Source: Streptomyces sp. H39-S7 (lineage in GTDB: Bacteria > Actinomycetota > Actinomycetes > Streptomycetales > Streptomycetaceae). From it: DNA of 64,000 bases. Both the position numbers and the translations under genes were made by a program. How positions within the stretch are numbered: position 1 is the stretch's first letter; each line of letters opens with the position of its first letter. The notes under the pieces are model-generated. The model was given only the letters and a program-made list of their open reading frames with translations. It had not been told where the DNA came from and searched no databases. The stretch is from contig NZ_JAPVLU010000021.1 of NCBI RefSeq assembly GCF_027158205.1, positions 92,185 through 156,184 of the forward strand, written 5' to 3'. Positions 42,186 through 50,906 of the stretch are shown here, piece after piece.

Positions 42186-43433
42186 ATGGGCTTCCGCGCG
42201 AACACCACCGAACCGGGCCCAGCGCCCGTGGCCGCACCGCTTCCCGCTCCGGACCGCGGCATCTCACCGGGCCGATCGCCGCTGGTGAACCGGCTCGCCG
42301 TCCTGTCCGTCACGATGGGGATCTTCTCCATCGTGACCACCGAGATTCTGCCGATCGGCCTGCTGACGCCCATCGGTTCCGGTTTCCGGGTCTCCGAGGG
42401 CGTCGCGGGGCTGATGATGACGATGCCGGGCATCGTCGCCGCCATCGCGGCACCGGTGGTCACCGTGACGACCGGACGGTTGGACCGGCGGCTGATGCTG
42501 AGTGTCCTGATGGGGCTGCTGGCCTTCGCCGACTTCCTCGCCGCGGCCGCGCCCGCCTTCTGGGTCATGCTGCTCTCCCGGGTGCTGGTCGGCATCACCA
42601 TCGGCGGGTTCTGGTCGATCGGGGCCGGCCTCGCCCCGCGGCTGGTCCCGCCCGGGTCCGCCTCCCGGGCGACAGCGGTCATCTTCTCCGCGGTCCCGCT
42701 GGGATCCGTGCTGGGTGTTCCGGCCGGGGCGCTCATCGGCGAACTGGCGGGCTGGCGGGCGTCGTTCCTCGTGATGGGTGTACTGAGCGTGGGCGTGCTG
42801 ATCGCCCTGCGCACCCTGCTGCCGCCGCTTCCCGCGGTGCAGGTGACCCGGCTGAGCGCACTGCGCGGCATGCTGCGCGAACGGAACGTCCGGGTCGGGC
42901 TGCTCGCCACCTTCCTCGTGGTCATCGCGCACTTCGCCGCGTACACCTACGTCGAACCGTTCCTCCAGCAGGTCACCCAGGTGAAGGTGAGCCTGATCAG
43001 CACGTTCCTGCTCGTCTACGGCGCGGCGGGTGTCATCGGCAACTTCGTCGCGGGGTGGGCGATCACGCGGGGCCTGCGGGCCACCTGGATCGGGTGCACC
43101 TCCCTGCTCGCCGCCGCGACGCTGCTGCTCCCCGTCCTCGGTGGCGGCCGGCTCACGGCGCTGGGGCTGCTCGTCGTCTGGGGGCTCGCGTACGGTGCGG
43201 TCCCGGTCTGTTCGAGTACCTGGTTCGCACGGTCGGCCCCGAACGCGCCGGAGGCGGCGACCGTCCTGTTCACCGCCTCGTTCCAGGCGACCCTGTCCGC
43301 CGGCGCACTCGTCGGCGGCGTGATCGTCGACCGCACCTCCACCGCGACCGTCATGACGCTGAGCGGGTCGGTGGCGGTGCTCATGGTCGCGATGCTGTGG
43401 GGCACGGGCGGGATGGTCCGGCCGGCACGTTGA
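42186..43433 (+). CDS. MFS transporter (DHA1, AraJ/NepI-like)
   Basis: A 415-residue membrane protein with twelve hydrophobic segments, from VNRLAVLSVTMGIFSIVTTEILPIGLL to VMTLSGSVAVLMVAMLWGT. The cytoplasmic motif TTGRLDRRLMLSVLMGL after helix 2 and the LLSRVLVGITIGGFWSIGAGLAPRLV of helix 4 are typical of the AraJ/purine-efflux DHA1 group. It likely exports a drug or metabolite by proton antiport. It lies 81 bp after the SRPBCC gene; TetR, binding protein and exporter look like one regulated cassette. Start ATG 42186; the ribosome binding site is modest. Confidence 0.88.
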   Translation: MGFRANTTEPGPAPVAAPLPAPDRGISPGRSPLVNRLAVLSVTMGIFSIVTTEILPIGLLTPIGSGFRVSEGVAGLMMTMPGIVAAIAAPVVTVTTGRLDRRLMLSVLMGLLAFADFLAAAAPAFWVMLLSRVLVGITIGGFWSIGAGLAPRLVPPGSASRATAVIFSAVPLGSVLGVPAGALIGELAGWRASFLVMGVLSVGVLIALRTLLPPLPAVQVTRLSALRGMLRERNVRVGLLATFLVVIAHFAAYTYVEPFLQQVTQVKVSLISTFLLVYGAAGVIGNFVAGWAITRGLRATWIGCTSLLAAATLLLPVLGGGRLTALGLLVVWGLAYGAVPVCSSTWFARSAPNAPEAATVLFTASFQATLSAGALVGGVIVDRTSTATVMTLSGSVAVLMVAMLWGTGGMVRPAR

Positions 43434-43452
43434 CCGGCGCCGGCAAGCAGCT

Positions 43453-43489
43453 GGTGTCCCCGGGCCGTCGTGCACGGCCGGGGGACACC
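43453..43489. terminator. Bidirectional terminator between MFS and thioredoxin genes
   Basis: A 16-bp stem with one mismatch (43453-43468 with 43474-43489) has a 5-nt loop between convergent genes. Confidence 0.8.
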
Positions 43490-43519
43490 GGCGTCCGAGC
43501 GGAAGGTACCGACCGCCGG

Positions 43520-43855
43520 TCAGCTCAGAACGTCGTCGAGCTCCTGCAGCAGCCGCCGCTTCGGGCGCGCCCCGACCATCGACTTCACCGGCTGCCCGCC
43601 CTCGAAGACCATGAGCGTGGGCATCGACAGCACCCCGTACGCCGCCTGCGTCTCCGGGTTGGTGTCCACGTCCAGCAGCACCACCTTGAGGCGGCCCGCC
43701 TGCTCCTCGGCCACCGCTTCCAGCACCGGGGCGAGCATCCGGCACGGCCCGCACCAGTCAGCGGTGAACTCCACGAGCACCGGCCCCTCGGCCCGCAGCA
43801 CCTCCTCGGCGAACGTCGCGTCCGTCACCGTGGCCAATCCCGTCGCCTGCGCCAT
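43520..43855 (-). CDS. trxA: Thioredoxin
   Basis: A 111-residue thioredoxin with the intact active site TADWCGPCRMLAP (about residues 31-43) and cis-Pro motif VLSMPTLMVF. It is a small disulfide reductase that takes electrons from thioredoxin reductase. It is the second gene of an operon led by a MerR regulator one base upstream. This pairing means the regulator probably senses redox or metal stress and induces this thioredoxin. Its canonical CGPC contrasts with the SEPC protein at 36112. Confidence 0.92.
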   Translation of the reverse strand: MAQATGLATVTDATFAEEVLRAEGPVLVEFTADWCGPCRMLAPVLEAVAEEQAGRLKVVLLDVDTNPETQAAYGVLSMPTLMVFEGGQPVKSMVGARPKRRLLQELDDVLS

Positions 43856-43856
43856 C

Positions 43857-44288
43857 TCAGCCCCTCTTTCCGTCGTTGTCCTGGTAACCGGCGTACTCAC
43901 ACCGCGGCGGCGAGCTCTCCGGCGCCTGCGCGGTGGCCTCCACCTCCGCGCGCGCCAACTGCGCTCCGACCTGCTCGCGCACCTCGCGCAACCGCGCGAT
44001 GACGTCGTCGAGCTCGGCGAGCTTGTGCCGGTAGACATCCAGCGAGGCGGGACACGAGTCCCCCTCCGGATGCCCGGCTCGCAGGCATTCGACGAACGGG
44101 CGGGTCTCCTCCAGCCCGAAGCCGAAATCCTGGAGCGTGCGGATCTGCGCCAGAAGACGCAGATCGTCCTCGCCGTAGGAGCGATATCCGTTCCCGGCGC
44201 GCCGCGCGGGCAGCAGCCCGAGCGTCTCGTAGTACCGCAGGGCACGGGTGGTCACACCCGCTCGTTCCGCCAACTCACCGATCCGCAT
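43857..44288 (-). CDS. MerR family transcriptional regulator
   Basis: A 143-residue regulator. The N-terminal winged helix is MRIGELAERAGVTTRALRYYE, then GLLPARRAGNGYRSY; the dimerisation helix contains LREVREQVGAQLARAEVEA. Cysteines are in FVECLRAGHPEGDSCPAS and, near the C terminus, PPRCEYAGY, so metal or redox sensing is plausible. ATG 44288 gives the standard MerR start; upstream residues are not MerR-like. It precedes the thioredoxin gene by one base. A dyad at 44305-44320 in the upstream gap is a candidate operator. Confidence 0.9.
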   Translation of the reverse strand: MRIGELAERAGVTTRALRYYETLGLLPARRAGNGYRSYGEDDLRLLAQIRTLQDFGFGLEETRPFVECLRAGHPEGDSCPASLDVYRHKLAELDDVIARLREVREQVGAQLARAEVEATAQAPESSPPRCEYAGYQDNDGKRG

Positions 44289-44304
44289 GACCCGACGGTA
44301 GACC

Positions 44305-44320
44305 TTGACCCTGACGTCAA
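44305..44320 (-). promoter_or_regulatory. MerR operator-like dyad
   Basis: TTGAC-CCTGAC-GTCAA (44305-44320) is an inverted repeat with a 6-bp centre, just upstream of the MerR start. MerR proteins bind a dyad of this kind between promoter elements. The minus strand reads TTGACG here, a fair -35 box; the -10 is not clear. Confidence 0.55.
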
Positions 44321-44421
44321 CGCCAGCGTTCCCGCCCTGCCGCGTCTTCCCGCAGGGCGAGCCGCACACCACTTCGCACAGTGATCTACCAAAACGAACA
44401 GAATCATGTTAGAACTGCTCC

Positions 44422-45207
44422 ATGAGTACTGCGAACCGCCTCGACGTCACGCTGCGCCTGGTGCAAGGAGCCGATCGGATGGCCGTGGCCGAGCTGGCCC
44501 GGCGGCTGGGCGTGTCGGAGATGACCGTGCGCCGGGACCTGGACGAGCTGGAACGCCAGGGGATGGTGCGGCGGGTGCACGGCGGAGCGGTCGCGGCCGG
44601 GCTGCCCGAGCAGGGTTCCGGATTCACGGCGCGCGAGCCGTGGCAGGCCGCCACGAAGGACCGGCTGGGCGCGGCCGTGGCCGAACTGGTGGAACCGGGC
44701 GGGACCGTACTGCTCGACGCCGGCACCACCACGGTGCACGTCGCGGCACATCTGATCGCGCGAGCACCACTGACGGTCGCGGTCCTCAGCCTGCAGGCGG
44801 CCGTCCGGCTGGCGGACCAGCCCGGTATCCGGCTGCTCGTGCTGGGCGGGGAGTCCCGCCCCGGCGAACGCTCCCTGGTGGGGCCGCTCGCGCTGCGAGC
44901 GGTGGACGCACTGGCCTTTGACTGCTTCGTCATGTCGATCGGCGGAGTGCACGCCGAGCACGGCTGGTCGGAGTTCTCACTGGACGACTGCGCGGTCAAA
45001 CAGACCGCGCTGGCCCGCGCCGCCCGCACCGTCGCGGTCGCCGACGCCACCAAGCTCGGAGTGCAGGCGTTCAGCAGGGTCGCCCCTTTGAACGCCGTGG
45101 ACACCTTCGTCACCGACGCCGCCGGCGACGACCCGGACACTCACCCCGGCGGACCCGCCACCCTCACCGCCCTGCGCGACGCGGGCGTCCGGACCCGGCT
45201 GATCTGA
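44422..45207 (+). CDS. DeoR family transcriptional regulator
   Basis: A 261-residue DeoR-type repressor. The helix-turn-helix is MAVAELARRLGVSEMTVRRDL then MVRRVHGGAV (about residues 20-55). The sugar-phosphate-binding C-terminal half has LLDAGTTTVHVAAHL, VLGGESRPGERSLVGPLA and MSIGGVHAEHGWSEFSLDD. The upstream gap has AAACGAACA and TTAGAAC elements (44394-44416). The gene precedes a DUF4406 and a NudK gene, so it may regulate nucleotide-sugar turnover. There is no good ribosome binding site before ATG 44422, so it may be leaderless. Confidence 0.87.
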   Translation: MSTANRLDVTLRLVQGADRMAVAELARRLGVSEMTVRRDLDELERQGMVRRVHGGAVAAGLPEQGSGFTAREPWQAATKDRLGAAVAELVEPGGTVLLDAGTTTVHVAAHLIARAPLTVAVLSLQAAVRLADQPGIRLLVLGGESRPGERSLVGPLALRAVDALAFDCFVMSIGGVHAEHGWSEFSLDDCAVKQTALARAARTVAVADATKLGVQAFSRVAPLNAVDTFVTDAAGDDPDTHPGGPATLTALRDAGVRTRLI

Positions 45208-45267
45208 CCGGATCCGTCCGATCGCGCGGCTGCTCCCGCACCCACAGACACTGATGAGAGGCGCCCG

Positions 45268-45645
45268 ATGGCCACCCCGCTCCACCCCTTGATGATCCTG
45301 GTCGCCGGCCCCTACCGGTCCGGCACGGGAGACGACCCGGCCAAGCTCGCGTCCAACGCCGACGCCATGAACCAGGCCGCGCTGACGCTGTTCCGCGCGG
45401 GGCACCTGCCCGTCACCGGCGAGGCACTGGCCCTGCCGCTGATCGAGGCCGCGGGCTCCGCCGGTGTCGGCGACCCGGCGTTCGACGAGATCTTCCATCC
45501 CGTCGCGGAGCGCCTGCTGGCCCGGTGCGACGCGGTCTGGCGCATCGGCGGGTCCTCGACGGGAGCCGACCTGATGACCACCCGGGCCGAAGCCCTGGGC
45601 AAGCAGGTCTTCCACCGCCTCGACGAGATCCCCGCGGCCCGATGA
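45268..45645 (+). CDS. DUF4406-like (nucleoside 2-deoxyribosyltransferase fold) protein
   Basis: A 125-residue protein. It begins PLMILVAGPYRSGTGDD, with a long helix ASNADAMNQAALTLFRAGHLPV, then LLARCDAVWRIGGSSTGADLM. This is the DUF4406 pattern of the nucleoside deoxyribosyltransferase superfamily, which splits or transfers bases of nucleosides; members of DUF4406 are untested. Its stop overlaps the NudK start (ATGA), supporting a joint role in nucleotide or ADP-ribose-like metabolite handling. Confidence 0.75.
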   Translation: MATPLHPLMILVAGPYRSGTGDDPAKLASNADAMNQAALTLFRAGHLPVTGEALALPLIEAAGSAGVGDPAFDEIFHPVAERLLARCDAVWRIGGSSTGADLMTTRAEALGKQVFHRLDEIPAAR

Positions 45646-46316
45646 CGGCCGGGATCGACACACCCGACCGCCGCGGACGCACCGGACTGGACCGGGACGG
45701 CCTCGACCTGACCGGCAATCCCCGGGTGATCGTCCGTGACGTCACGCTGTTGTCCTGCCACTGGTACGTGCTGCGCACCGTCACCTTCGACTACCGGCAC
45801 GCGGACGGCCATTGGAGCTCCGAGCAGCGCGAGAGCTACGACCGCGGCAACGGCGCCACCGTGCTGCTCTACGACCGCGACCGCGCGACCGTGCTGCTCA
45901 CCCGGCAGTTCCGCTACCCCGCCTACGCGAACGGCCACCCGGACGGCATGCTCCTGGAGACCGCGGCCGGCCTGCTCGAGGAGGACGGTCCCGAGACGGC
46001 GATCCGGCGGGAGGCCGCCGAAGAGACCGGCCACACCATCGGGGACGTGGAGCACGTCTTCGACGTCTACATGAGCCCCGGATCGGTCACCGAACGCCTG
46101 CACTTCTACGCGGCGCCGTACAGTTCCGCGACCCGCGACGCGGCCGGCGGTGGAATCGCGGAGGAGGGCGAGGACATCGAGGTCCTCGAACTCCCTTTCA
46201 CCCGGGCCCTCGAGCTGATCCGATCAGGCGACATCGCCGACGCGAAAACCATCATGCTGCTTCAATGGGCGGCCCTGGAAGGCCCATTCGCCCCGAATCG
46301 CCGGCTGGGAAATTAG
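45642..46316 (+). CDS. nudK: NudK-type Nudix hydrolase
   Basis: A 224-residue Nudix enzyme. The motif AGLLEEDGPETAIRREAAEE followed by TGH is the NudK variant of the Nudix box (G-x5-E positions altered, REUxEE kept), followed by FDVYMSPGSVTERLHFY. The N-terminal half VLLSC-WYVLRTVTFDYRHADG resembles NudK/AspP. These enzymes hydrolyse GDP-mannose or other nucleotide sugars to a nucleoside monophosphate plus sugar phosphate. It is coupled to the DUF4406 gene under a DeoR repressor. Confidence 0.83.
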   Translation: MTAGIDTPDRRGRTGLDRDGLDLTGNPRVIVRDVTLLSCHWYVLRTVTFDYRHADGHWSSEQRESYDRGNGATVLLYDRDRATVLLTRQFRYPAYANGHPDGMLLETAAGLLEEDGPETAIRREAAEETGHTIGDVEHVFDVYMSPGSVTERLHFYAAPYSSATRDAAGGGIAEEGEDIEVLELPFTRALELIRSGDIADAKTIMLLQWAALEGPFAPNRRLGN

Positions 46317-46347
46317 TTCCAGCCCCGCCCCCGCGACTGTCGTCATT

Positions 46348-46887
46348 TCAGCAGGGCTTCGCGCCCTTGAGCTCGAACCAGACGGATTTGCCGCCGTCGG
46401 TGAGGTCCACACCCCAGTCGCTGGCGAGTCGGTCGACCAGAGCGAGGCCCCGGCCGAATTCGTCGTCCGGACGAGCGTTGTACAGCTGGGGCAGCAGCCT
46501 GCTGGCGTCGTCGATGTGGCATCGCAGGGTGTGGCCGCCCCGGGCGGTCAGATGGATGGGGCCGGGCGCGTAACGCACCGCATTGGTGACCAGTTCACTG
46601 ACGAGGAGTTCCGCGGTGTCCGTGAAATGCTCCATCTCCCACTGCCGCAGCACTTGTCGCAGTACCGACCTGGCCTCGCGACACGCCGTCGGCGTACGGG
46701 GCAACGGCCAGGGGCCGCCCGTCGGAAGGTCCTGCTTCGGTCCTGCCGACCCCATCGGCCCCACCGGTCCCAACGCCACGGACAGCTCCCGGCGCGGCGC
46801 TGGACCCGCGTACTGCCGCCCACAACCCAGCTGCCCCAGCAGATCCGCCGGGGCGGAGGCGCCCTCAAAAGGGCGAGGTCGGCGCAT
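46348..46887 (-). CDS. RsbW-like anti-sigma ATP-binding protein (HATPase)
   Basis: A 179-residue protein. The GHKL ATPase fold has TDTAELLVSELVTNAVRYAP (N box), then IDDASRLLPQLYNA and DEFGRGLALVDRLASDWGV (G box) and KSVWFELKG. This is the single-domain anti-sigma regulator so numerous in Streptomyces. The first 60 residues are low-complexity. Phosphorylation of an anti-anti-sigma factor is the usual function; no partner is nearby. The start MRRPRPFEG (46887) follows GGAGG by five bases; an upstream ATG (46899) is possible. It is divergent from a TetR gene. Confidence 0.83.
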   Translation of the reverse strand: MRRPRPFEGASAPADLLGQLGCGRQYAGPAPRRELSVALGPVGPMGSAGPKQDLPTGGPWPLPRTPTACREARSVLRQVLRQWEMEHFTDTAELLVSELVTNAVRYAPGPIHLTARGGHTLRCHIDDASRLLPQLYNARPDDEFGRGLALVDRLASDWGVDLTDGGKSVWFELKGAKPC

Positions 46888-46921
46888 AAGGGCCTCCATA
46901 AGTGAACAGCAATACCGCGAA

Positions 46922-46956
46922 GTAAAGCCTATGTCGACTTTACCGTGGAGTAAAGT
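46922..46956. promoter_or_regulatory. GTAAAG repeats: operator of TetR/anti-sigma divergent promoters
   Basis: GTAAAG occurs at 46922-46927 and 46950-46955, with its complement CTTTAC at 46938-46943. The pair ACTTTAC (46937-46943) and GTAAAGT (46950-46956) is a perfect 7-bp dyad with a 6-bp centre. It is eight bases before the TetR start, so the repressor could block its own promoter. Confidence 0.6.
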
Positions 46957-46963
46957 GCCATTC

Positions 46964-47647
46964 ATGATCGATGCGGGGAGCGCCACGCCATCACCCGAAG
47001 ACCTCTCCGTGACCGGGCGGCCACGCAAACGTGCGGCGTCCCATTCCAGAGAAACGCAGATGCTGGAGGCCGCGTGCGCGGTCTTCGCGGAGGCGGGCTT
47101 CCTGGCCGCCACCATGGAGGCGATCGCCGCGCGCGCCCGTTCCACCAAACCCACGCTGTACGCGCATTTCGGAAGCAAGGAAGACCTCTACCGGCACTGC
47201 AGCGAACGGGCCGCGGAGAACCTCGCGCGGCAGCTTTTCGCGGCGCAGGTCGCGGCGGAGGGACTTTCGCTGGAACCGCAGGTGCGTGCCGGAATGCTCG
47301 CCTTCTTCGATTATGCGGCCGCGCACCCCCATGAGTTCCGGCTCCTGTTCGGCTCGGAGGCCTCCGGCACCGTCCCGGCCGCCCGGCACCGGCTCATGAC
47401 CGCCGCCACGGACCGCATCGCCCACTTGATCAGGGAATTCGCGGCATCGCACCACCGGCCGCCGTGGGGGTCCAGCGCCACCTTGTGCGCTTCTTTCATG
47501 GTCGGGCTCGCCGTGGAAGGCGCCCGGAGTGCTCTCGGCGCCGGCGCGCTCAGTCCGCGCCTGGCCGGGGAGTTCGCGACGTCGTTCACGGTGGCGGCGC
47601 TGCGGCACATCGACGGCTCGCTGGCCGCCGCCGTCGACGCGGAGTGA
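46964..47647 (+). CDS. TetR family transcriptional regulator
   Basis: A 227-residue TetR protein. The helix-turn-helix region is FAEAGFLAATMEAIAARARSTKPTLYAHFGSKEDL (about residues 42-77). The ligand domain has LAFFDYAAAHPHEFRLLFGS and FMVGLAVEGARSALG. ATG 46964 follows the GTAAAG dyad closely with no clear Shine-Dalgarno, so the mRNA may start near the ATG. It is divergent from an anti-sigma gene. The ligand and targets are unknown. Confidence 0.88.
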   Translation: MIDAGSATPSPEDLSVTGRPRKRAASHSRETQMLEAACAVFAEAGFLAATMEAIAARARSTKPTLYAHFGSKEDLYRHCSERAAENLARQLFAAQVAAEGLSLEPQVRAGMLAFFDYAAAHPHEFRLLFGSEASGTVPAARHRLMTAATDRIAHLIREFAASHHRPPWGSSATLCASFMVGLAVEGARSALGAGALSPRLAGEFATSFTVAALRHIDGSLAAAVDAE

Positions 47648-47731
47648 CCGTCTAGGTATCCGACCGGCGGGGCCCGCGCACCCGGAAACTCCCGTGCGCC
47701 CTGGCCGGAGACTGGGATACCGTCGGCGCCC

Positions 47732-48247
47732 ATGACTCCTCCTCCCCGCATCCGGCCGCCCTACGACGCCGACGAGCGCACCCAACTGATCGGCTGGCTC
47801 GACATGCAGCGCGCGATCATCCGCTGGAAGTGCGAGGGGCTGTCCGAAGAGGCCGCCCACCGGTCGGTCCTCCCGACGTCGCCCATGATGACGATCGCGG
47901 GCATCGTCCTCCACATGCGGTGGGTCGAGCACTGCTGGTTCGAGGTCATGCTGCTCGGCAGGAAGGCCGAGGGTCCGCAGTTCGACGACGGACCCGAGGA
48001 CGCCGACATGATGGCTGACGGCATTCCCCTCGCGCAGCTCCTGGAGGAGTACGAGCGCAGTTGCGCGGTCTCCAACGAGATCATCGCGTCGCTCTCCCTG
48101 GACACGGTCGGCAAGCACCCGGACTTCGGTGCCTCTGCCGCGTCGCTGCGGTGGGTACTCCTCCACATGATCGAGGAGACCGCCCGGCACGCCGGTCACA
48201 TGGACACCGTCCGGGAGCTCGTCGACGGCGAGAAGGGCTACTACTGA
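47732..48247 (+). CDS. DinB family (DUF664) protein
   Basis: A 171-residue protein. It has ERTQLIGWLDMQRAIIRWKCEGLSEE, then IVLHMRWVEHCWFEVML (metal His pair) and LLHMIEETARHAGHMDTVRELVDG. DinB-like DUF664 proteins form four-helix bundles with a metal site. They may use mycothiol or bacillithiol. The organisation is typical of Streptomyces DinB genes. ATG 47732; no strong Shine-Dalgarno. A second DUF664 protein is at 55644, of the same overall pattern. Confidence 0.85.
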   Translation: MTPPPRIRPPYDADERTQLIGWLDMQRAIIRWKCEGLSEEAAHRSVLPTSPMMTIAGIVLHMRWVEHCWFEVMLLGRKAEGPQFDDGPEDADMMADGIPLAQLLEEYERSCAVSNEIIASLSLDTVGKHPDFGASAASLRWVLLHMIEETARHAGHMDTVRELVDGEKGYY

Positions 48248-48466
48248 CCCGGCCGGTCCCGAAGCGGCAGGCCGGCCGTGTCAGGTGCGGTCCGGCCTGC
48301 GGCCCCCGCCTGGTTCAGACGGACGCCGCGACGGCGACCGGAGAATGTCAGCGCTCATCCGTGCAGTCTGCACGAAGGCTCCGCGCCGACGCATCCGGAT
48401 TGAACGGCTCGTCGGCGGGGAGTCCGAGCGCGATCCCACGCGGCCGCCCGCGCGCGGCCGTTCACG

Positions 48467-48979
48467 TCAGCGCCGGGGGTGCAGCACCGCCTCGGCGATC
48501 TGCCGCACCCGCTCCGGAGTGATGCCGGTGCGCTGCTCCACTGCCAGCGGGTGCTCCGTGGGCTCGAGTTCGACGCGGGGGCGGCGGCCGACGGGGCGCG
48601 TGTGGACGTTGGTCTTGAGGTCGGTCGTGCTCTCCGGGTACAGGCTGAGTTCCGTCGACAGCCAGCCGAAGTAGGGCCGTTCGGTCTCCCGGCCCGGGGT
48701 CTCCCACAGCTCGCTCGCCCGCGCGAAGCTCTCGCGGCTGAGTGATATCCACACGCCCCAGGCGAAGACGTCCGTGCTCCCGATCACGGGCAGCTCGATC
48801 AGGCCCCGGACGAAGAAGGCCTGATTTCTGATCACGCACTGGTCCGACGACAGCACGCTGTCGGGGTCGTTGGCGTGGGCCGGCTCCCAGATGTCCGGGG
48901 CCGTGGTGGAGTAGCTCATCGGGAGCTCTTCGTGGTGCTCGCCGCAGGAGGAGCAGAGGAAACCGAGATCGACTGACAT
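48467..48979 (-). CDS. DUF2199 domain protein
   Basis: A 170-residue protein. It begins with a zinc-knuckle-like CSSCGEHHEELPMSY (about residues 9-23), then SVLSSDQCVIRNQAFFVRGLIELPV and VWISLSRESFARASELW. These are DUF2199 hallmarks; the function is unknown. The start at 48979 is chosen because the domain begins right there; the upstream residues are an Arg/Pro-rich shadow. It is convergent with the DinB gene. Confidence 0.82.
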   Translation of the reverse strand: MSVDLGFLCSSCGEHHEELPMSYSTTAPDIWEPAHANDPDSVLSSDQCVIRNQAFFVRGLIELPVIGSTDVFAWGVWISLSRESFARASELWETPGRETERPYFGWLSTELSLYPESTTDLKTNVHTRPVGRRPRVELEPTEHPLAVEQRTGITPERVRQIAEAVLHPRR

Positions 48980-49119
48980 GGCGGAGACGATATCCGCTCC
49001 GCGGGGGTCCGGATCCGCGCAGGGTGCCGGCTCGGCGGTCGCCGAGCGCGGACGCCGGCCGAGGGACGTAGGTTCACCGTGGATCTCCTTCGACACGGTG
49101 GAAGGGACGGTACGCGCGG

Positions 49120-50875
49120 ATGCGTTCGTCGGACGACGGGAACACCGGGGAGGGCGCCGCCCGGCCTGCCGTCCTGCTCGGCCACCTCGGCTACGGACTC
49201 GGTGCCTCGCAGGCCGTCGTGGCGGTCCTGCCCGATGGCCGCCCACCGCGCCGGGTCGAGCTGCTGGCGGACGACGGCACCGTCCTGCGCCCGCTCACGG
49301 CCGGCCCCGTCCAGGTGGTCCCGGGCTGGCGGCGCGGGCCGTTCGCGCGCGTGGAACTGCCGCTGGACCTGGGGGGCGGGCCGCTACGCGGTCCGCCTCG
49401 TCGACGGGGACGGCCGCGGCACCGTCTCGGATCCCTTCGAGGTCGCGGAGGACCGGCTGCGGCGCGGGACGATGTCCGACGTGCTGGCGTACTTCAAGGC
49501 CATGAGGTCCAGCGGCGAGATCGACCGGAAGGACCGGCACGCCGCACTGTGGGGCGACGACACCGGGCGGGAGGTCGACGCGCGCGGCGGCTGGCTCGAC
49601 GCGAGCGGTGACACCAGCAAGTTCCTCAGCCACCTCACCTACACCCGCACGATGAGCCCGCAGCAGATGCCGTTGTGCGCGTGGGCCATGCTGGCCGCCC
49701 GCGACACGATCGCCGAGCGGCACCCCGCGCTGACGCGCTCGCTCGGCGCCCGGCTGCGCGACGAGGCGCTGTGGGGCGCGGACTTCCTGGTCCGCTTCCG
49801 GGCGCCCGAAGGGTACTTCTACACCGGCATCTTCGACGCGCTCACCAAGGAACTCGACGAGCGCGTCATCACCGCGCCGCTGGCGCAGTGCGTACGCACC
49901 GACCGCTACCAGGCCGCCTACCGGCAGGGCGGCGGCCTGGCCATCGCGGCCCTCGCGCGCGCCGCGACCTTGGACGACCACGGGGACTTCACCGGCTCCG
50001 CGTACCTGTCCGCCGCGGTCCAGGCCTTCCGCCACCTCGAAGCCCACAACCTGGAGTACCTCGACGACGGCACGGAATCGATCGTCGACGACTACACGGC
50101 GCTGCTGGCCGCGACCGAACTCGTGGCGGCGAACGCGGACCCCAGCGGGCGGACGGGGGTCCGGGACGCGGCCCGGCGGCGCGCTCGCGCGCTGCTGGCC
50201 CGGTACGTACGGCCCGCCGACGGCCCCGGCTGGTTCACCGGGGACGCCGCCGGGCGCCCGTTCTTCCACGCCGCCGAGGCCGGTCTGCCGGTGCTCGCGC
50301 TGACCCGGTTCGCCGCCGTTCTGCCGGACGCTCCCGAGGCCGGCCCGGTCCGGGCCCTGGCGCTGGAAGCCATGCTCGACACCCTGCGCCGCACCCACGC
50401 GGTCCCCAACCCGTTCGGCTACCCGCGCCAGCGGGTGCAGCCTGCCGGCGGGCCGGCCGCGGACGCGTTCTTCTTCCCGCACGCCAACGAGACGGGCTAC
50501 TGGTGGCAGGGCGAGAACGCCACCATCGCCTCGCTGGCCGCGGCCGCCTGCGCGTGCGCCGGACTCGACGAAGCCGGCGAGGACGACCGCGCCCGGCTCG
50601 GCGCGTTCGCCGACGACCAGTTGGCGTGGATCACCGGCCGCAACCCGTTCGACACGTCGATGCTCCAGGGGCGCGGCCGCAACAACGTGGAGTACACGTC
50701 GGACTTCCCCAACCTGCCCGGCGGCATCGTCAGCGGCATCACCTCGGGGTTGACCGACGAGCAGGACATCGCGTTCCTGCCACCTGACGCCCCGCCGGGA
50801 GACGCCTGGCGCTGGGCGGAACAGTGGATCCCGCACACGGGCTGGTTCCTGCTCGCCGTCGCGATGGCCCGCTGA
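49120..50875 (+). pseudogene. GH9 glycoside hydrolase, broken by a +1 frameshift
   Basis: The first 85 codons from ATG 49120 read an Ig-like CelD_N domain (AVLLGHLGYGLGASQAVVAVL) ending PLDLG. A run of six G at 49371-49376 then shifts the frame. Removing one G restores LDLGAGRYAVRLVDGDG and continues to 50875 with the GH9 catalytic domain: GGWLDASGDTSKF (the catalytic Asp motif), then AFFFPHANETGYWWQGEN, TGRNPFDTSML and NNVEYTSD. The repaired length is about 584 residues. There is no signal peptide, so it would be intracellular and act on short beta-glucans. A sequencing error in the homopolymer is as likely as a true loss. Confidence 0.8.
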
Positions 50876-50906
50876 GCGCCGCGGCGGGCCCGGACGCGGC
50901 CCACGG

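Noticed and set aside
49371..49376. Programmed ribosomal frameshift in the GH9 gene
   Set aside because: A G6 run alone is not a known slippery site with stimulator here. A homopolymer indel is simpler.
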